A stretch of DNA of 15,107 bases from Candidatus Binatia bacterium (GTDB lineage: Bacteria > Desulfobacterota_B > Binatia > UBA9968). A model generated the notes under the pieces. The model was given only the letters and a program-made list of their open reading frames with translations, ran no database searches and was not told the origin of the DNA. Both the position numbers and the translations under genes were made by a program. The DNA lies in NCBI GenBank assembly GCA_025922795.1, contig JAICHC010000009.1, forward strand, positions 1-15,107, given 5' to 3'. Of the stretch, positions 1-8,400 are shown in pieces (the first letter of the stretch is position 1; each line of letters starts with the position of its first letter).

Positions 1-578
1 CGAAAAAAGTTGATAGCGAGCGCCATTGGCGGGATCAACGCCAGCGACACCAGCGCCAGCTCGAAGTGCAAATAGAACATGATGCCGACGATCCAAATCA
101 CCATGATGAAGTCGGCAATGAGGGTCACCACGCCGGAAGAAAACATTTCCTGAAGCACGTCCACGTCGGTGGTCATGCGCGTCACCAGACGCCCCACCGG
201 ATTGCGGTCGAAGTAACTCATCGGCAGCTTCTGCACGTGCGAAAATATCGCCACACGGAGATCGGCGAGGCAGCGCTGCGCCACGAGCATGGCGAGATAA
301 TAGTGCGCAAAGGCCGTAACCGTCTCGCCGATCAACGCGCCGAAAAACAACAGCATGACGTTTTGCAAGCCCCAGAGGTCCTTGCCCGCGATGTACTGAT
401 CGATGCCGACTTTCATTAAATACGGCTGCGCCAGGCCGAAGCCCTGCTGCAGCGGAAGCAGCAACAGGCTCAGTAGAAACAGCCGTTTGTAAGGCCGGAT
501 GAATCGCCAAAGGCGTTTAATTAGCCTGAAATCGTAAGCCTTGCCGAGAATTTCTTCTTGCTGCGGTGCTTGCGCCAT
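1..578 (-). CDS. ABC exporter half-transporter, N-terminal part (second subunit of a heterodimer)
   Basis: This is the first 192 codons of an ABC-type exporter subunit; the rest lies beyond the left edge. What is visible is the start of the membrane domain. A charged N-terminus (MAQAPQQEEILGKAYDFRLI) is followed by membrane helices around residues 34-50 and 78-100. The conserved early-exporter stretch KLPMSYFDRNPVGRLVTRM lies near residues 124-142, and further helices follow to the edge. The nucleotide-binding domain is not in the window. The ATG directly abuts the TAG of the upstream exporter gene (TAGATG, no spacing). A GAGGAG stretch lies about 15 bases upstream, so translation is probably coupled. 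The pairing and order resemble MdlA-MdlB, BmrC-BmrD and TM287-TM288, where the second gene encodes the subunit with the catalytic glutamate. Substrate unknown; lipids or drugs are usual for the family. Confidence 0.93.
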   Translation of the reverse strand, partial: MAQAPQQEEILGKAYDFRLIKRLWRFIRPYKRLFLLSLLLLPLQQGFGLAQPYLMKVGIDQYIAGKDLWGLQNVMLLFFGALIGETVTAFAHYYLAMLVAQRCLADLRVAIFSHVQKLPMSYFDRNPVGRLVTRMTTDVDVLQEMFSSGVVTLIADFIMVIWIVGIMFYLHFELALVSLALIPPMALAINFF

Positions 579-2318
579 CTAGATCTGTTCTAGCTCCTCA
601 CTCAGCTGCTGCTGCTGGTAAAGCTCGGCATAAACGCCGCCACGACGGGCCAGCTCGTCATGACTGCCGCGCTCGATGATCTTGCCCTCGTCGAGCACGA
701 GAATTTCGTCGGCGTCTTTTACCGCGGAGATTCGGTGCGAGATGATCAAGCAGGTTTTCTCTTTTAGAATGGCGCGCAGCTCGTGAAGGATTTCGGCTTC
801 GGTTTGTGCGTCGACGCTAGACAGACAGTCGTCGAGAATCAACACCGGCGGATCGGTGATGAGCGCGCGCGCCAGGGTCGCGCGTTGTTTTTGCCCGCCG
901 GAAAGCGTCACACCGCGTTCGCCGACCACCGTGTCGAGACCCTGAGGAAAGATTTGCAGGTCGCGGTCGAGTTTGGCGATCTGGACGGCGCGCGCAAGCT
1001 CTTCCGCGCTGCAGTCCTCGCGGCCGAAAGTCAGGTTGCCCTTGAGGGACGTGGAAAAAAGAAAAGGTTCCTGCGGCACGTAGCCGATCCTTTTACGCAG
1101 ATCGCCAAGCGACAGTTCGCGGATATCCCGACCGTCCATGAGAATGGCGCCGCTCGAAACATCGAAGAGTCGCGGCAGCAGTTGGGCGAGTGTGCTTTTG
1201 CCCGAGCCGACCCGCCCCACCAGGCCGACCGAGCGGCCCACCCCAAGTTTGAAGTCGACGCCTTCGAGCGCGCCATGACCGTTTCGCTCGCGATCGTAGG
1301 CAAATGACACGTCACGGAATTCGATGCCATGCCGAAGCGCACCCGTACCGGCGCGCGCCGCGTCATCGACGATCTCCGGTTTGCTGTCGAGAATTTCCTC
1401 GAGGCGGCGCATCGCCGCGCGGCCGCGTTCGACTAAAGACAGCATCCAGCCGAAGGCCGCCGTCGGCCATGCCAAGACGTTCAGATACGCGATGAACGCG
1501 ACGATATCGGCCACCAGCAGATCGCCACGCAGCACGCGCACGCCGCCGTACCAGATGACGATCAGCACCGTCAGGCCGTTGATACCCTGCATGACCGGGT
1601 TGACAATGCCGCGCATCTTCGCCATCTCCATGCTTTTGACTTCGTAGTCCTTGTTGAGACCGGTGAATTGTTGGGTTTGAAAGTCTTCCTGCGCATACGC
1701 TTTGACTACATGCATGCCGCTCAAGTTTTCCTGCACGTGACTGCTCAGTCCAGACATCTGTTGCTGGACTTCGAGCGAGGTTTTGAGGATGCGGCCGCGA
1801 AATTTTCGCGCGACGTACATCAGCAGGGGAAACGGCGCCAGCGCCGCCAGGGTCATGCGCACATCCATCGACAGCATCAACGCGACCGCATAGACGTAAT
1901 AGAGCGGCGCGTTGACGAAATTGAGGATGCCCGGACCCAACATGACGCGTACGGCGGAAATGTCGTTGATCAATCGCGACATCAAATCGCCAGTGCGTTG
2001 CTTGTGATAAAACGCCGGCGGCAGCTTCTGCAGGTGCGCGAATAAATCATTGCGTAAATCGTACTCGACATTGCGCCCGGCGTTGAAAATCAGAGCGCGC
2101 GAATAGGTGCGCGCAATGCCCTGCAAAAGCGCGGCGGCGATAATCAACGCGGCGTAGTAACTCACGTCGGCCATCGAGCCGCCATGCTCGATGATGCGCA
2201 CGGCCTCGCGGATCCACCAGGGAATCCACATCACGAGTGTCGCCGTGCCGAGCAGGCATAGCCCGCCGAATAAGTACTGGCGCCGGTAGCGGCGCGCGTA
2301 TCCCAACATTCGGCCCAT
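579..2318 (-). CDS. ABC exporter half-transporter, degenerate-site subunit (MdlA/TM287-like)
   Basis: A complete 579-residue half-transporter in the inner membrane: six-helix ABC membrane domain (about 15-300) then nucleotide-binding domain (about 332-570). Visible motifs are Walker A GRVGSGKST (368-376), Q-loop Gln416 in YVPQEPF, signature LSGGQKQR (472-479), Walker B LILDD (493-497), D-loop SSVD and switch His528. The residue after the Walker B aspartate is Asp497, where homodimeric exporters such as MsbA have Glu. In heterodimeric exporters (TM287/288, BmrCD, MdlAB) this change marks the subunit with the non-catalytic ATP site, and the canonical LSGGQ here fits that role. The next gene starts immediately after its stop and is probably the catalytic partner. 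The ATG at 2318 has no clear Shine-Dalgarno. A weak promoter-like pair (TTGCGG at 2353-2358 and TATTCT at 2330-2335, 17-base spacer, minus strand) lies just upstream. Transported substrate cannot be told from sequence. Confidence 0.95.
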   Translation of the reverse strand: MGRMLGYARRYRRQYLFGGLCLLGTATLVMWIPWWIREAVRIIEHGGSMADVSYYAALIIAAALLQGIARTYSRALIFNAGRNVEYDLRNDLFAHLQKLPPAFYHKQRTGDLMSRLINDISAVRVMLGPGILNFVNAPLYYVYAVALMLSMDVRMTLAALAPFPLLMYVARKFRGRILKTSLEVQQQMSGLSSHVQENLSGMHVVKAYAQEDFQTQQFTGLNKDYEVKSMEMAKMRGIVNPVMQGINGLTVLIVIWYGGVRVLRGDLLVADIVAFIAYLNVLAWPTAAFGWMLSLVERGRAAMRRLEEILDSKPEIVDDAARAGTGALRHGIEFRDVSFAYDRERNGHGALEGVDFKLGVGRSVGLVGRVGSGKSTLAQLLPRLFDVSSGAILMDGRDIRELSLGDLRKRIGYVPQEPFLFSTSLKGNLTFGREDCSAEELARAVQIAKLDRDLQIFPQGLDTVVGERGVTLSGGQKQRATLARALITDPPVLILDDCLSSVDAQTEAEILHELRAILKEKTCLIISHRISAVKDADEILVLDEGKIIERGSHDELARRGGVYAELYQQQQLSEELEQI

Positions 2319-2379
2319 AGTATTTGTCTAGAATACTCTACGGTGTTTCGACCCGCAAACCATCGGCAGTGAACGCGTT

Positions 2380-2391
2380 AAACGGCCGTTT
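2380..2391. promoter_or_regulatory. 12-bp perfect palindrome in the divergent exporter/typA intergenic region
   Basis: AAACGGCCGTTT is a perfect 12-base dyad in the 122-base gap between the two divergent starts. It lies 15 bases upstream of the candidate typA -35 box. It could be an operator for a dimeric regulator, but a dyad of this size can also arise by chance and no regulator is identifiable. Confidence 0.2.
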
Positions 2392-2406
2392 CTAAAAGAC
2401 GCGCGC

Positions 2407-2434
2407 TTGACATCGCGAACACGCTCACTAATAA
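2407..2434 (+). promoter_or_regulatory. Candidate typA promoter, possibly giving a leaderless mRNA
   Basis: A consensus -35 box TTGACA (2407-2412) is followed after 16 bases by TAATAA (2429-2434), a poor match to TATAAT. A start site about 7 bases downstream of the -10 would fall at or next to the ATG at 2441. No Shine-Dalgarno sequence is present before that ATG. Both facts fit a leaderless or near-leaderless transcript, though the -10 box is weak. Confidence 0.4.
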
Positions 2435-2440
2435 ACAAGC

Positions 2441-4276
2441 ATGATGCAAACGCCGCAGAGCCGCCGCCAAGACCTTCGTAATATCGCGATTATTGCCCAC
2501 GTCGATCACGGCAAAACGACCTTGGTCGATGGCATGCTCCGCCAAAGCGGCATATTTCGAGCCAACGAACAGGTCGCGGACCGCGTGATGGATTCCATGG
2601 ACCTGGAACGCGAGCGCGGCATCACGATCATGGCGAAGAATACGACGATTCGTTACGGCGAGGTGAAAATCAATATTGTCGATACGCCGGGCCACGCCGA
2701 CTTCGGCGGTGAGGTCGAGCGCACACTGGCGATGGTTGACGGCGTCATGTTGCTCGTCGACGCCTCCGAAGGGCCGCTGCCGCAAACCCGCTTCGTTTTG
2801 AAAAAAGCGCTGGAAGCGCGGCTACCGCCGATTGTTTGCATCAATAAAATCGACCGCCCCGACGCCCGGGTCGCCGCCGTGCTCGATGAGATCTACGATC
2901 TCTTCATCGACCTCGACGCCAGCGAAGAGCAGTTGGATTTTCCGATCGTCTACACCAACGCGCGCGCTGGTACGGCGACCCGTAATCTCAAAGAGGCGGG
3001 TGAAAACTTAAAACCGTTATTCGATCTGATTGTCGAAACACTGCCAGGTCCGGCCTTCGATCCTGCTGCGCCGACACAATTTCAGGCGAACAACCTCGAT
3101 TACAATGACTACGTCGGCCGGGTCGCCATCGGCCGCTTGAAAAACGGCCAGCTTTCCGTCGGCGATTACACGCTTTGCCGGGTTGACGGCACGCAGCACG
3201 CAGTAAAGGTCACGCAGGTCTTCGGCTGGCAGGGCCTCAAGCGCATCGAAGTCGATAGGGCTACGGCCGGCGATATCGTCGCTCTCGCCGGCATTGAGGC
3301 CATCGGCATTGGCGACACTGTGGCTAGCCGGGACAATCCCAAGCCGCTGCCGGCGCTACGTATTGATGAGCCGACCATCGCCATGATCTTTAGCGCCAAC
3401 AACTCGCCGTGGTCCGGCCGCGAAGGGGACTTCGTCACGTCGCGCAAGCTGCGCGAGCGGCTTTTCTTGGAGCAAAAGAAAAACGTCAGCTTGCGCATCA
3501 CCGACACGGATCAAGCCGACGCTTTCCAGGTGACCGGCCGGGGCGAATTTCAGCTAGCAATTATCATTGAGACCATGCGCCGCGAAGGTTACGAGCTCAT
3601 GGTGTCCAAGCCGACCGTGGTGACGCGCGAGATCGGCGGCAAACTGCATGAGCCGGTGGAGCTGCTCGTCATCGACGTTCCGGAAGATTTTATCGGGGTG
3701 GTCGCACAGCTCCTGGCTGTGCGCAAAGGCAAGATGACCAAGATGACTCACGCCGGATCGAGCCGGGTGCGCTTGGAATTCAGCGTCCCGTCGCGCGGCC
3801 TGATTGGCTTTCGCTCGCGCTTTCTCACCGACACGCGGGGCACCGGTATCATGAACGCGTTGTTCGACGGCTGGTCGCCCTGGCACGGCGCTATTCAATC
3901 GCGCAGCAACGGAGCCATGGTCGCCGATCGCGAAGGACCGTCGACGCCCTACGCCATCTTCCATCTGCAAGAACGCGGCATTATTTTTATCCCGCCCGGC
4001 GCGCCGGTTTACGAGGGCATGGTCGTGGGTGAGTATTCGCGCGACGTCGATCTGAACGTCAATATCTGCCGTGAGAAGAAGCTCACCAATATCCGTGCCG
4101 CCGGCCGCGACGAGAATATTATCATTACGCCGCATCGCGAGATGGGTCTGGAAGAGGGCATTGAGTGGATCGCCGACGATGAATTAGTGGAAGTGACGCC
4201 GCAATCGGTCCGCCTCAGGAAAAAAATCTTAAAGCAAGCCGACCGCCCGCGGCGCCGCCACGAAGATGACGAATAA
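2441..4276 (+). CDS. typA: Ribosome-associated translational GTPase TypA/BipA
   Basis: A 611-residue TypA/BipA GTPase, normal length for the family. It binds the 70S ribosome in the manner of EF-G and assists 50S subunit assembly and stress or low-temperature adaptation. All GTPase motifs are present: G1 AHVDHGKT (19-26), switch I RERGIT (57-62), G3 DTPGH (81-85), G4 NKID (135-138) and a G5-like TNARAG (172-177). They are followed by the beta-barrel domain II, the EF-G-like domains III and V, and the TypA-specific C-terminal domain ([20 protein letters not shown] near 562-581). The tail ends in a basic then acidic stretch ([10 protein letters not shown]). The start could be the ATG at 2441 or the adjacent ATG at 2444; neither has a Shine-Dalgarno sequence. 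It is a single-gene unit, divergent from the ABC exporter and convergent with the VOC-protein gene. Nothing in the protein looks damaged. Confidence 0.98.
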   Translation: MMQTPQSRRQDLRNIAIIAHVDHGKTTLVDGMLRQSGIFRANEQVADRVMDSMDLERERGITIMAKNTTIRYGEVKINIVDTPGHADFGGEVERTLAMVDGVMLLVDASEGPLPQTRFVLKKALEARLPPIVCINKIDRPDARVAAVLDEIYDLFIDLDASEEQLDFPIVYTNARAGTATRNLKEAGENLKPLFDLIVETLPGPAFDPAAPTQFQANNLDYNDYVGRVAIGRLKNGQLSVGDYTLCRVDGTQHAVKVTQVFGWQGLKRIEVDRATAGDIVALAGIEAIGIGDTVASRDNPKPLPALRIDEPTIAMIFSANNSPWSGREGDFVTSRKLRERLFLEQKKNVSLRITDTDQADAFQVTGRGEFQLAIIIETMRREGYELMVSKPTVVTREIGGKLHEPVELLVIDVPEDFIGVVAQLLAVRKGKMTKMTHAGSSRVRLEFSVPSRGLIGFRSRFLTDTRGTGIMNALFDGWSPWHGAIQSRSNGAMVADREGPSTPYAIFHLQERGIIFIPPGAPVYEGMVVGEYSRDVDLNVNICREKKLTNIRAAGRDENIIITPHREMGLEEGIEWIADDELVEVTPQSVRLRKKILKQADRPRRRHEDDE

Positions 4277-4297
4277 CGCCCTTTGAGGCGATCGGGG

Positions 4298-4364
4298 GTT
4301 GGAGTATGGGGAGTAGTGGGTTTCAGTCCATTACTCCAGCACTCCACCACTTCAGTACTCCAAC
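4298..4364. repeat. Degenerate 8-bp tandem array with terminal inverted copy (hairpin) between convergent genes
   Basis: Five contiguous octamers occupy 4324-4363: CAGTCCAT, TACTCCAG, CACTCCAC, CACTTCAG, TACTCCAA (minus-strand consensus NTGGAGTN). To their left the motif recurs in the opposite orientation (TTGGAGTA at 4299-4306, then TGGGGAGTAGTGG). As a result GTTGGAGTA (4298-4306) and TACTCCAAC (4356-4364) form a perfect 9-bp stem, with imperfect pairing further in. The array sits in the 99 bases between the stop codons of typA and the VOC gene. It could act as a bidirectional terminator or belong to a dispersed REP-like or minisatellite family. There is no T-tract typical of an intrinsic terminator. 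Confidence 0.75.
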
Positions 4365-4375
4365 GACGTCTCCAG

Positions 4376-4738
4376 CTAATCGGAATGCAGCGCAATTCGA
4401 TTGCCTTCGCTATCAAGAACGACGGCGCGAAATCCGAACGGACCGATCGGATGTTTGGCCTGGACGACCTTACCGCCGTTCGCTGCCACTGCGGCGATCG
4501 CTTCGTCTAGACGTCCGTTCGCGTTTAAATAAATCATGATTCCTTTACCCGAGGGATTTTCCTCGGCGCTCGTGAACAAACACCCACCGACCTCACCGTC
4601 ATTGTGCGGCAAAATTCCAACCTTCATGCCAGGAAAGTCTTGCTTCTTTAACGGCTGGCCCAGCACCGCCGAGTAAAATTTCACAGCCCGGTCGAGGTCT
4701 AAAACTGGAATGTCGCACCAGACGATTTGATTAGCCAT
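4376..4738 (-). CDS. VOC-family (glyoxalase/bleomycin-resistance-like) protein
   Basis: A 120-residue single-domain vicinal-oxygen-chelate protein. It has the usual beta-alpha-beta-beta-beta order twice: an N-terminal half (IVWCDIPVLDLDRAVKFYSA, residues 5-24) and a C-terminal half ending GFRAVVLDSEGNRIALHSD. The DSEGNRIALHS ending is the family's C-terminal signature. The open frame extends upstream to 4849. I chose the ATG at 4738 because GAGGAGAA lies 7 bases upstream (4746-4753) and homology starts there; the longer version would run into the neighbouring pseudogene. Proteins of this type are cytosolic, and most of this subfamily have no known substrate, so an enzymatic reaction cannot be assigned. 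It is the last member of the minus-strand string that starts with the AsmA-like gene, 34 bases after the pseudogene. Confidence 0.92.
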   Translation of the reverse strand: MANQIVWCDIPVLDLDRAVKFYSAVLGQPLKKQDFPGMKVGILPHNDGEVGGCLFTSAEENPSGKGIMIYLNANGRLDEAIAAVAANGGKVVQAKHPIGPFGFRAVVLDSEGNRIALHSD

Positions 4739-4772
4739 AACACGTTTCTCCTCTCTGTCACCGTTGACTTGT

Positions 4773-5178
4773 TCATCTCGGAGTCGTCCCCGCCCAGAGC
4801 TTGGCGAGAAATCCGCTCTTCTCCAGTTCGTCCAAGTAGCGCCGGTCATAAAGCTCCTGCGGCTTGAATTTTTTTGCGCGCGGGTCGATTTGTGCCACGT
4901 CGTCCAGTATCGCTTGAACCGCCTCCAGCTTGAGATCCATGCGCGGCTCCAACGCCTTGATCTCGGCGTTATAGGCCAGGTCGAGAACCTTTCTGTCTTC
5001 GATGCGCAGATACTTGCTCAAAACTTTGAAGACGATCTCTTTGTCGGTGTGCAAAGTCTTAGCGGCCTCGGCCATGCACGCGCGCCGACTGTACTCCGAG
5101 CAGGCGGTCGCCGGCCCAAACCGGCTGCGCGCCGAGCATCCAGATCACGAGACCCGACAGCGTCAAGATTTTCGACAC
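4773..5178 (-). pseudogene. Remnant of an NMT1/SsuA-type ABC transporter substrate-binding protein (internal deletion plus frameshift)
   Basis: Two pieces of one periplasmic substrate-binding protein lie in different frames. Piece one starts at a GTG at 5178, preceded by AAGGAAGG. It reads a signal peptide (VSKILTLSGLVIWMLGAQPV, then WAG) followed by DRLLGVQSARV, the usual start of the mature NMT1-like domain. It stops at TAA 5059-5061 after 39 codons. Piece two is open from 5075 to the TGA at 4773-4775, about 100 codons. It looks like the family's C-terminal helices (DKEIVFKVLSKYLRIEDRKV, and DRRYLDELEKSGFLAKLW at the end). Intact members are about 320-340 residues, so roughly 200 central codons, including most of the ligand-binding lobes, are missing. 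The pieces are also out of register by one base. The start overlaps the 3' end of the glutaredoxin-like gene by 16 bases. The ligand class is unknown, and no permease or ATPase genes are nearby. A sequencing error could explain the frameshift but not the missing middle. Confidence 0.75.
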
Positions 5179-5462
5179 AGCTTACCTTCCTTGTTGGCCA
5201 GACCCCACCGCGCCCAAAGCAAGCGACGCCTCAGCCGTTGCTCCAACTGCTTGGCGCTAACGCGGTACTTAAACGCTTTCTTGCCGTTGATGAATAGCAG
5301 CGGCACTTGGGCGCCGTACTCTCTTTTCAGTTGTGCCGAGCTATCGACGTCAATGACCTCAAAGTCCAAGGTGATTTTCGCCGCCACTTGCCGTACCGCG
5401 TCCTTCATTTCGTCGCATAGACAACAATCCGCGCGCGAATACAAGGTCAGTTTGGGGTTCAT
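5163..5462 (-). CDS. Glutaredoxin-like thiol-disulfide protein (DUF836 type)
   Basis: A 99-residue thioredoxin-fold protein. The N-terminal strand KLTLYSR leads to the redox motif CCLC (Cys13-x-x-Cys16) followed by DEMK. The cis-proline segment QVPLLFING (Pro54) and the FKYRV motif are typical of the glutaredoxin-like DUF836 family. The C-terminus is longer than usual and basic (residues 77-99), with one further Cys at 96. The open frame extends back to 5546, but the ATG at 5462 fits the family and makes an ATGA overlap of 4 bases with the stop of the AsmA-like gene, suggesting translational coupling. It has no signal peptide, so it is probably cytosolic. Its partner is unknown. Confidence 0.88.
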   Translation of the reverse strand: MNPKLTLYSRADCCLCDEMKDAVRQVAAKITLDFEVIDVDSSAQLKREYGAQVPLLFINGKKAFKYRVSAKQLEQRLRRRLLWARWGLANKEGKLCRKS

Positions 5463-8400
5463 GGCGCGGGCGCTTTCGCCGGCTCTCCCTTTGTCTCTCC
5501 CTCGCCTAAACCGACAATATTTTTTGGAATTCCCAGCACGCTCCAAAACATTTCGGAAAGCGTGCCGAGCGGCGCCGGCGTGATCGTAGGATCGTCGATG
5601 CGGCCCTGGATCGTGAAGCTCGCCACCAGAAAGGAGTTCTTGATCGCAGCGATGCCGCGGCCGAGAACCGGGATCTGGTTGATCGCCGAATCGATCCCGG
5701 CAAACGGCCGCACCGCGATAAGAAAGTCGACTTCGTCTCTGGGCAAATCGATTCGACCCGCGCCGGTCATGCGCAAATCACTGCTGTCGACGATGAGGTT
5801 TTCGGTGGCGTACACGCCCTGAGTGACCTTGAAGTCGCCAGTAATGGCGCGAAAACGAATGCCCTGTTTGGTGAGATCCGGCAGTTGAAAAGTAAACCAG
5901 CGCGAGAGATCGAGTAGATTGAGGATCTGCACCAGAATGCGCATGCGATTGATCGTGCCGTCCTCGATTCGGAGATTGAAGTCGCCGTTTAAGTTCTGCT
6001 TGCGCTCGGCATCATTTTTACCCTCGGTTTCGAGCTGGCCAGTGAGATGGACTTTGCCGGTCATCTCGGTGGTGGTGACGCCGAACCAGTTTAGAAACGC
6101 CTCGATCGGGATGCTTCGGATCTTGGATTCGGTACGAAGGCCGAGGGTATCCGGGCGGTCGAAGATCGTCGTCACGCCTTGGATCGCTCCGCCGGCCGAG
6201 CGCGCGGTCAAATTCGTCAGCCGCCAGACGCGGCGATCAACGGCGGCTTCCGTTCGCAAGTCGCTAAAATCAAAATTTTTGATGCGGCCTTTGCTCAGTG
6301 CGATTTTTCCTTCGGCGACCAAGCTGGCGTACAGCTCACTCGACTCGGGATCGATCTGCGAGATGAGATAGGTAATATCCAGGTTTGGCGCGGCGAAATC
6401 AAAAACCAACTGGGGTTTCCCGGCATAACCCCACCGCCCGCTGGCGGTGGCCGGAACCCCGGCCAATAACGCTGCGAGATTCACGAAATCGATGCCGCTT
6501 TCATCGATGTTGATCGTGCCGTTGAGTTCGCGCAGTGGCTGAAGCAACGGACGGACTGTCAGCTGCACGTTGGACAGTTCCAGATGACCCGTCAATTTGC
6601 GCCTGCTCCTATCCCTGACCGAGCCGAAGTAGCGCAAGCTGCCGCGCACCATGCCGGAATCCTGCACACTGCCCCCGTCAAGGAGCAAGCGCGACATTAC
6701 AGCGCTTTTCACGCCGGGCGAGGCAATTCCCAAATCGAACGCGCCGTCTTCCCCGTCATAGTCCTTGAGCGCCAATTGAATCTGAATCGGCGAGCCGCCG
6801 AGTTGCGCCTGAATCTTTTCGCCTTTGATCTCTTTCGGTGTAACCGCTATCTCGCCGTGCAAGCCATCGAGCGCAATGTCGTCATAACGAAGACGCACCT
6901 GCTCAAGTGCAATCTTAGCTTCGAAATGAAGCGGCGCATTCGGCGCTCGTTTGAGCGCGAAATCCACCATGCCGCGACCGCTGAGATCCTGGACGGTCGC
7001 TAAGTGCTTTGCTGTCCGAGGCGAAAGCTGAGGCGCTATTTGCTCCTTCAGTTCGGTCAAATTGACGTCGCCACGAGCTTGGACATCGAGCCTGCCGAAT
7101 TGCTCGGGTGTGAGGTTGAAATTGCCGGCCACGTCGCTGAAGCGCGAGTCACCGTAGGCGCCGCGAAAATTTTCAAACGCCAGCACTCCTTCGGCGATTG
7201 TGAGATTCCCCTGCACGCTACGCAGCGGCAACGCGCCTTCGAAGCTGGGCTTGCCGGAGAAATCGCGCAACCCGGCTTCGAGCGAAATCTGTTTGGCGCC
7301 GGCTGCCCTGAGCTGGCGCAATTCGCTGAGCGCCCCATTGAAGCTCGCCTTCTTCACCTCCACCTGACCGGCCTGGATCGACTGGGCGCTATCTTCCAAC
7401 ACTTGCGAGCCGGCGATTTTAAGCGGCAGGTATTTAATCAAGCCCGCGGCCGGAGCCGACAAATTCGAAAGACTCAGGCGCAGATAAGGATCATTGCTGT
7501 CGAGAGCGGCGACCTCGGCTTGCAAAGAAAATTTGATGTCATTGGAGCGAAAGTCGGCGCGCGCCGCCTGCACGCCTCGGCGGCTTAAGTCAATCTCGAA
7601 AGTCGTTCGACCGCCGGCCCCGGTGAGCGGCGACAAGAACAGTTCCGGCGCATCGAGCCCGAGCTCGCGAAACTCCACAGCCCCCTTCAAATGCAACGAG
7701 GTTGCGAAATTTCCTTCCACGTGAACGCGCTGGGCGAAATAGCCGGTCATGGATTGGATCGGCAAACCGGCAATAAAATAGTCCTTGACCAACTCGGCGG
7801 GAACATTCACCACTTCAACGTCACCATCCCAGCGAGCCTCGTCCAGCGCCAAAATCTCCTTGGGAAACGCCAGACGGCCTCGTGCTTTTAAATTGATCTT
7901 GGCGCCGTCCCGCAACAGCGTACCTCTGAGTTCGAAGGCGAGTGCCGCCGCCTCAGCGGTTGTTGGCGGGCGCTGCAGCAAATCTGCAATGAGCGCGCGC
8001 AGGCGTTGGCCCCGCAGGCGCTCGAGATCGAGATCGGCATTCACAAGTCGCCACTGTCCAAAGCGCTCTTTGGCTCCTTGATCCTGTAACCCGATGTCGG
8101 CGTCCTCGATTTTAAGGGAACGGAGATCGAGGGTGAATTCGCTGTTCTGCTGCTTTAGAAGCGGCAGGTTGAGGAGCTTGTCGAGCAGCGGAAACCGCCC
8201 ATTGGGATCGCGCACAAATTGCGCCGCCGGCCGTTGGGCACGGATTTCGTAGAAGACGATTTGCCGGCGCAAAAGCGGCAAAAGAGCCAGCCGAGCAGTC
8301 ACACGCTCGGCCGTAATGGCCGGGCGCGCCGCTTCCGGTTCGCTCAAAGCGAGATCACGGAAACCGATTCCGGTGATCCAGCCGATTTCTAAATCGGCGG

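Noticed and set aside
3554..4135. 193-codon open frame on the minus strand inside typA
   Set aside because: It is antisense to a fully conserved TypA, has no family features, and its His/Arg/Asp-rich composition is what high-GC codon bias produces on the opposite strand.
4298..4364. Octamer array as a CRISPR array
   Set aside because: The units are 8 bp, contiguous and without spacers, and no cas gene is present.
6584..7588. Consecutive plus-strand open frames (139 and 194 codons) opposite the AsmA-like gene
   Set aside because: They mirror the real gene's codon usage, lack ribosome-binding sites and show no recognisable domain.
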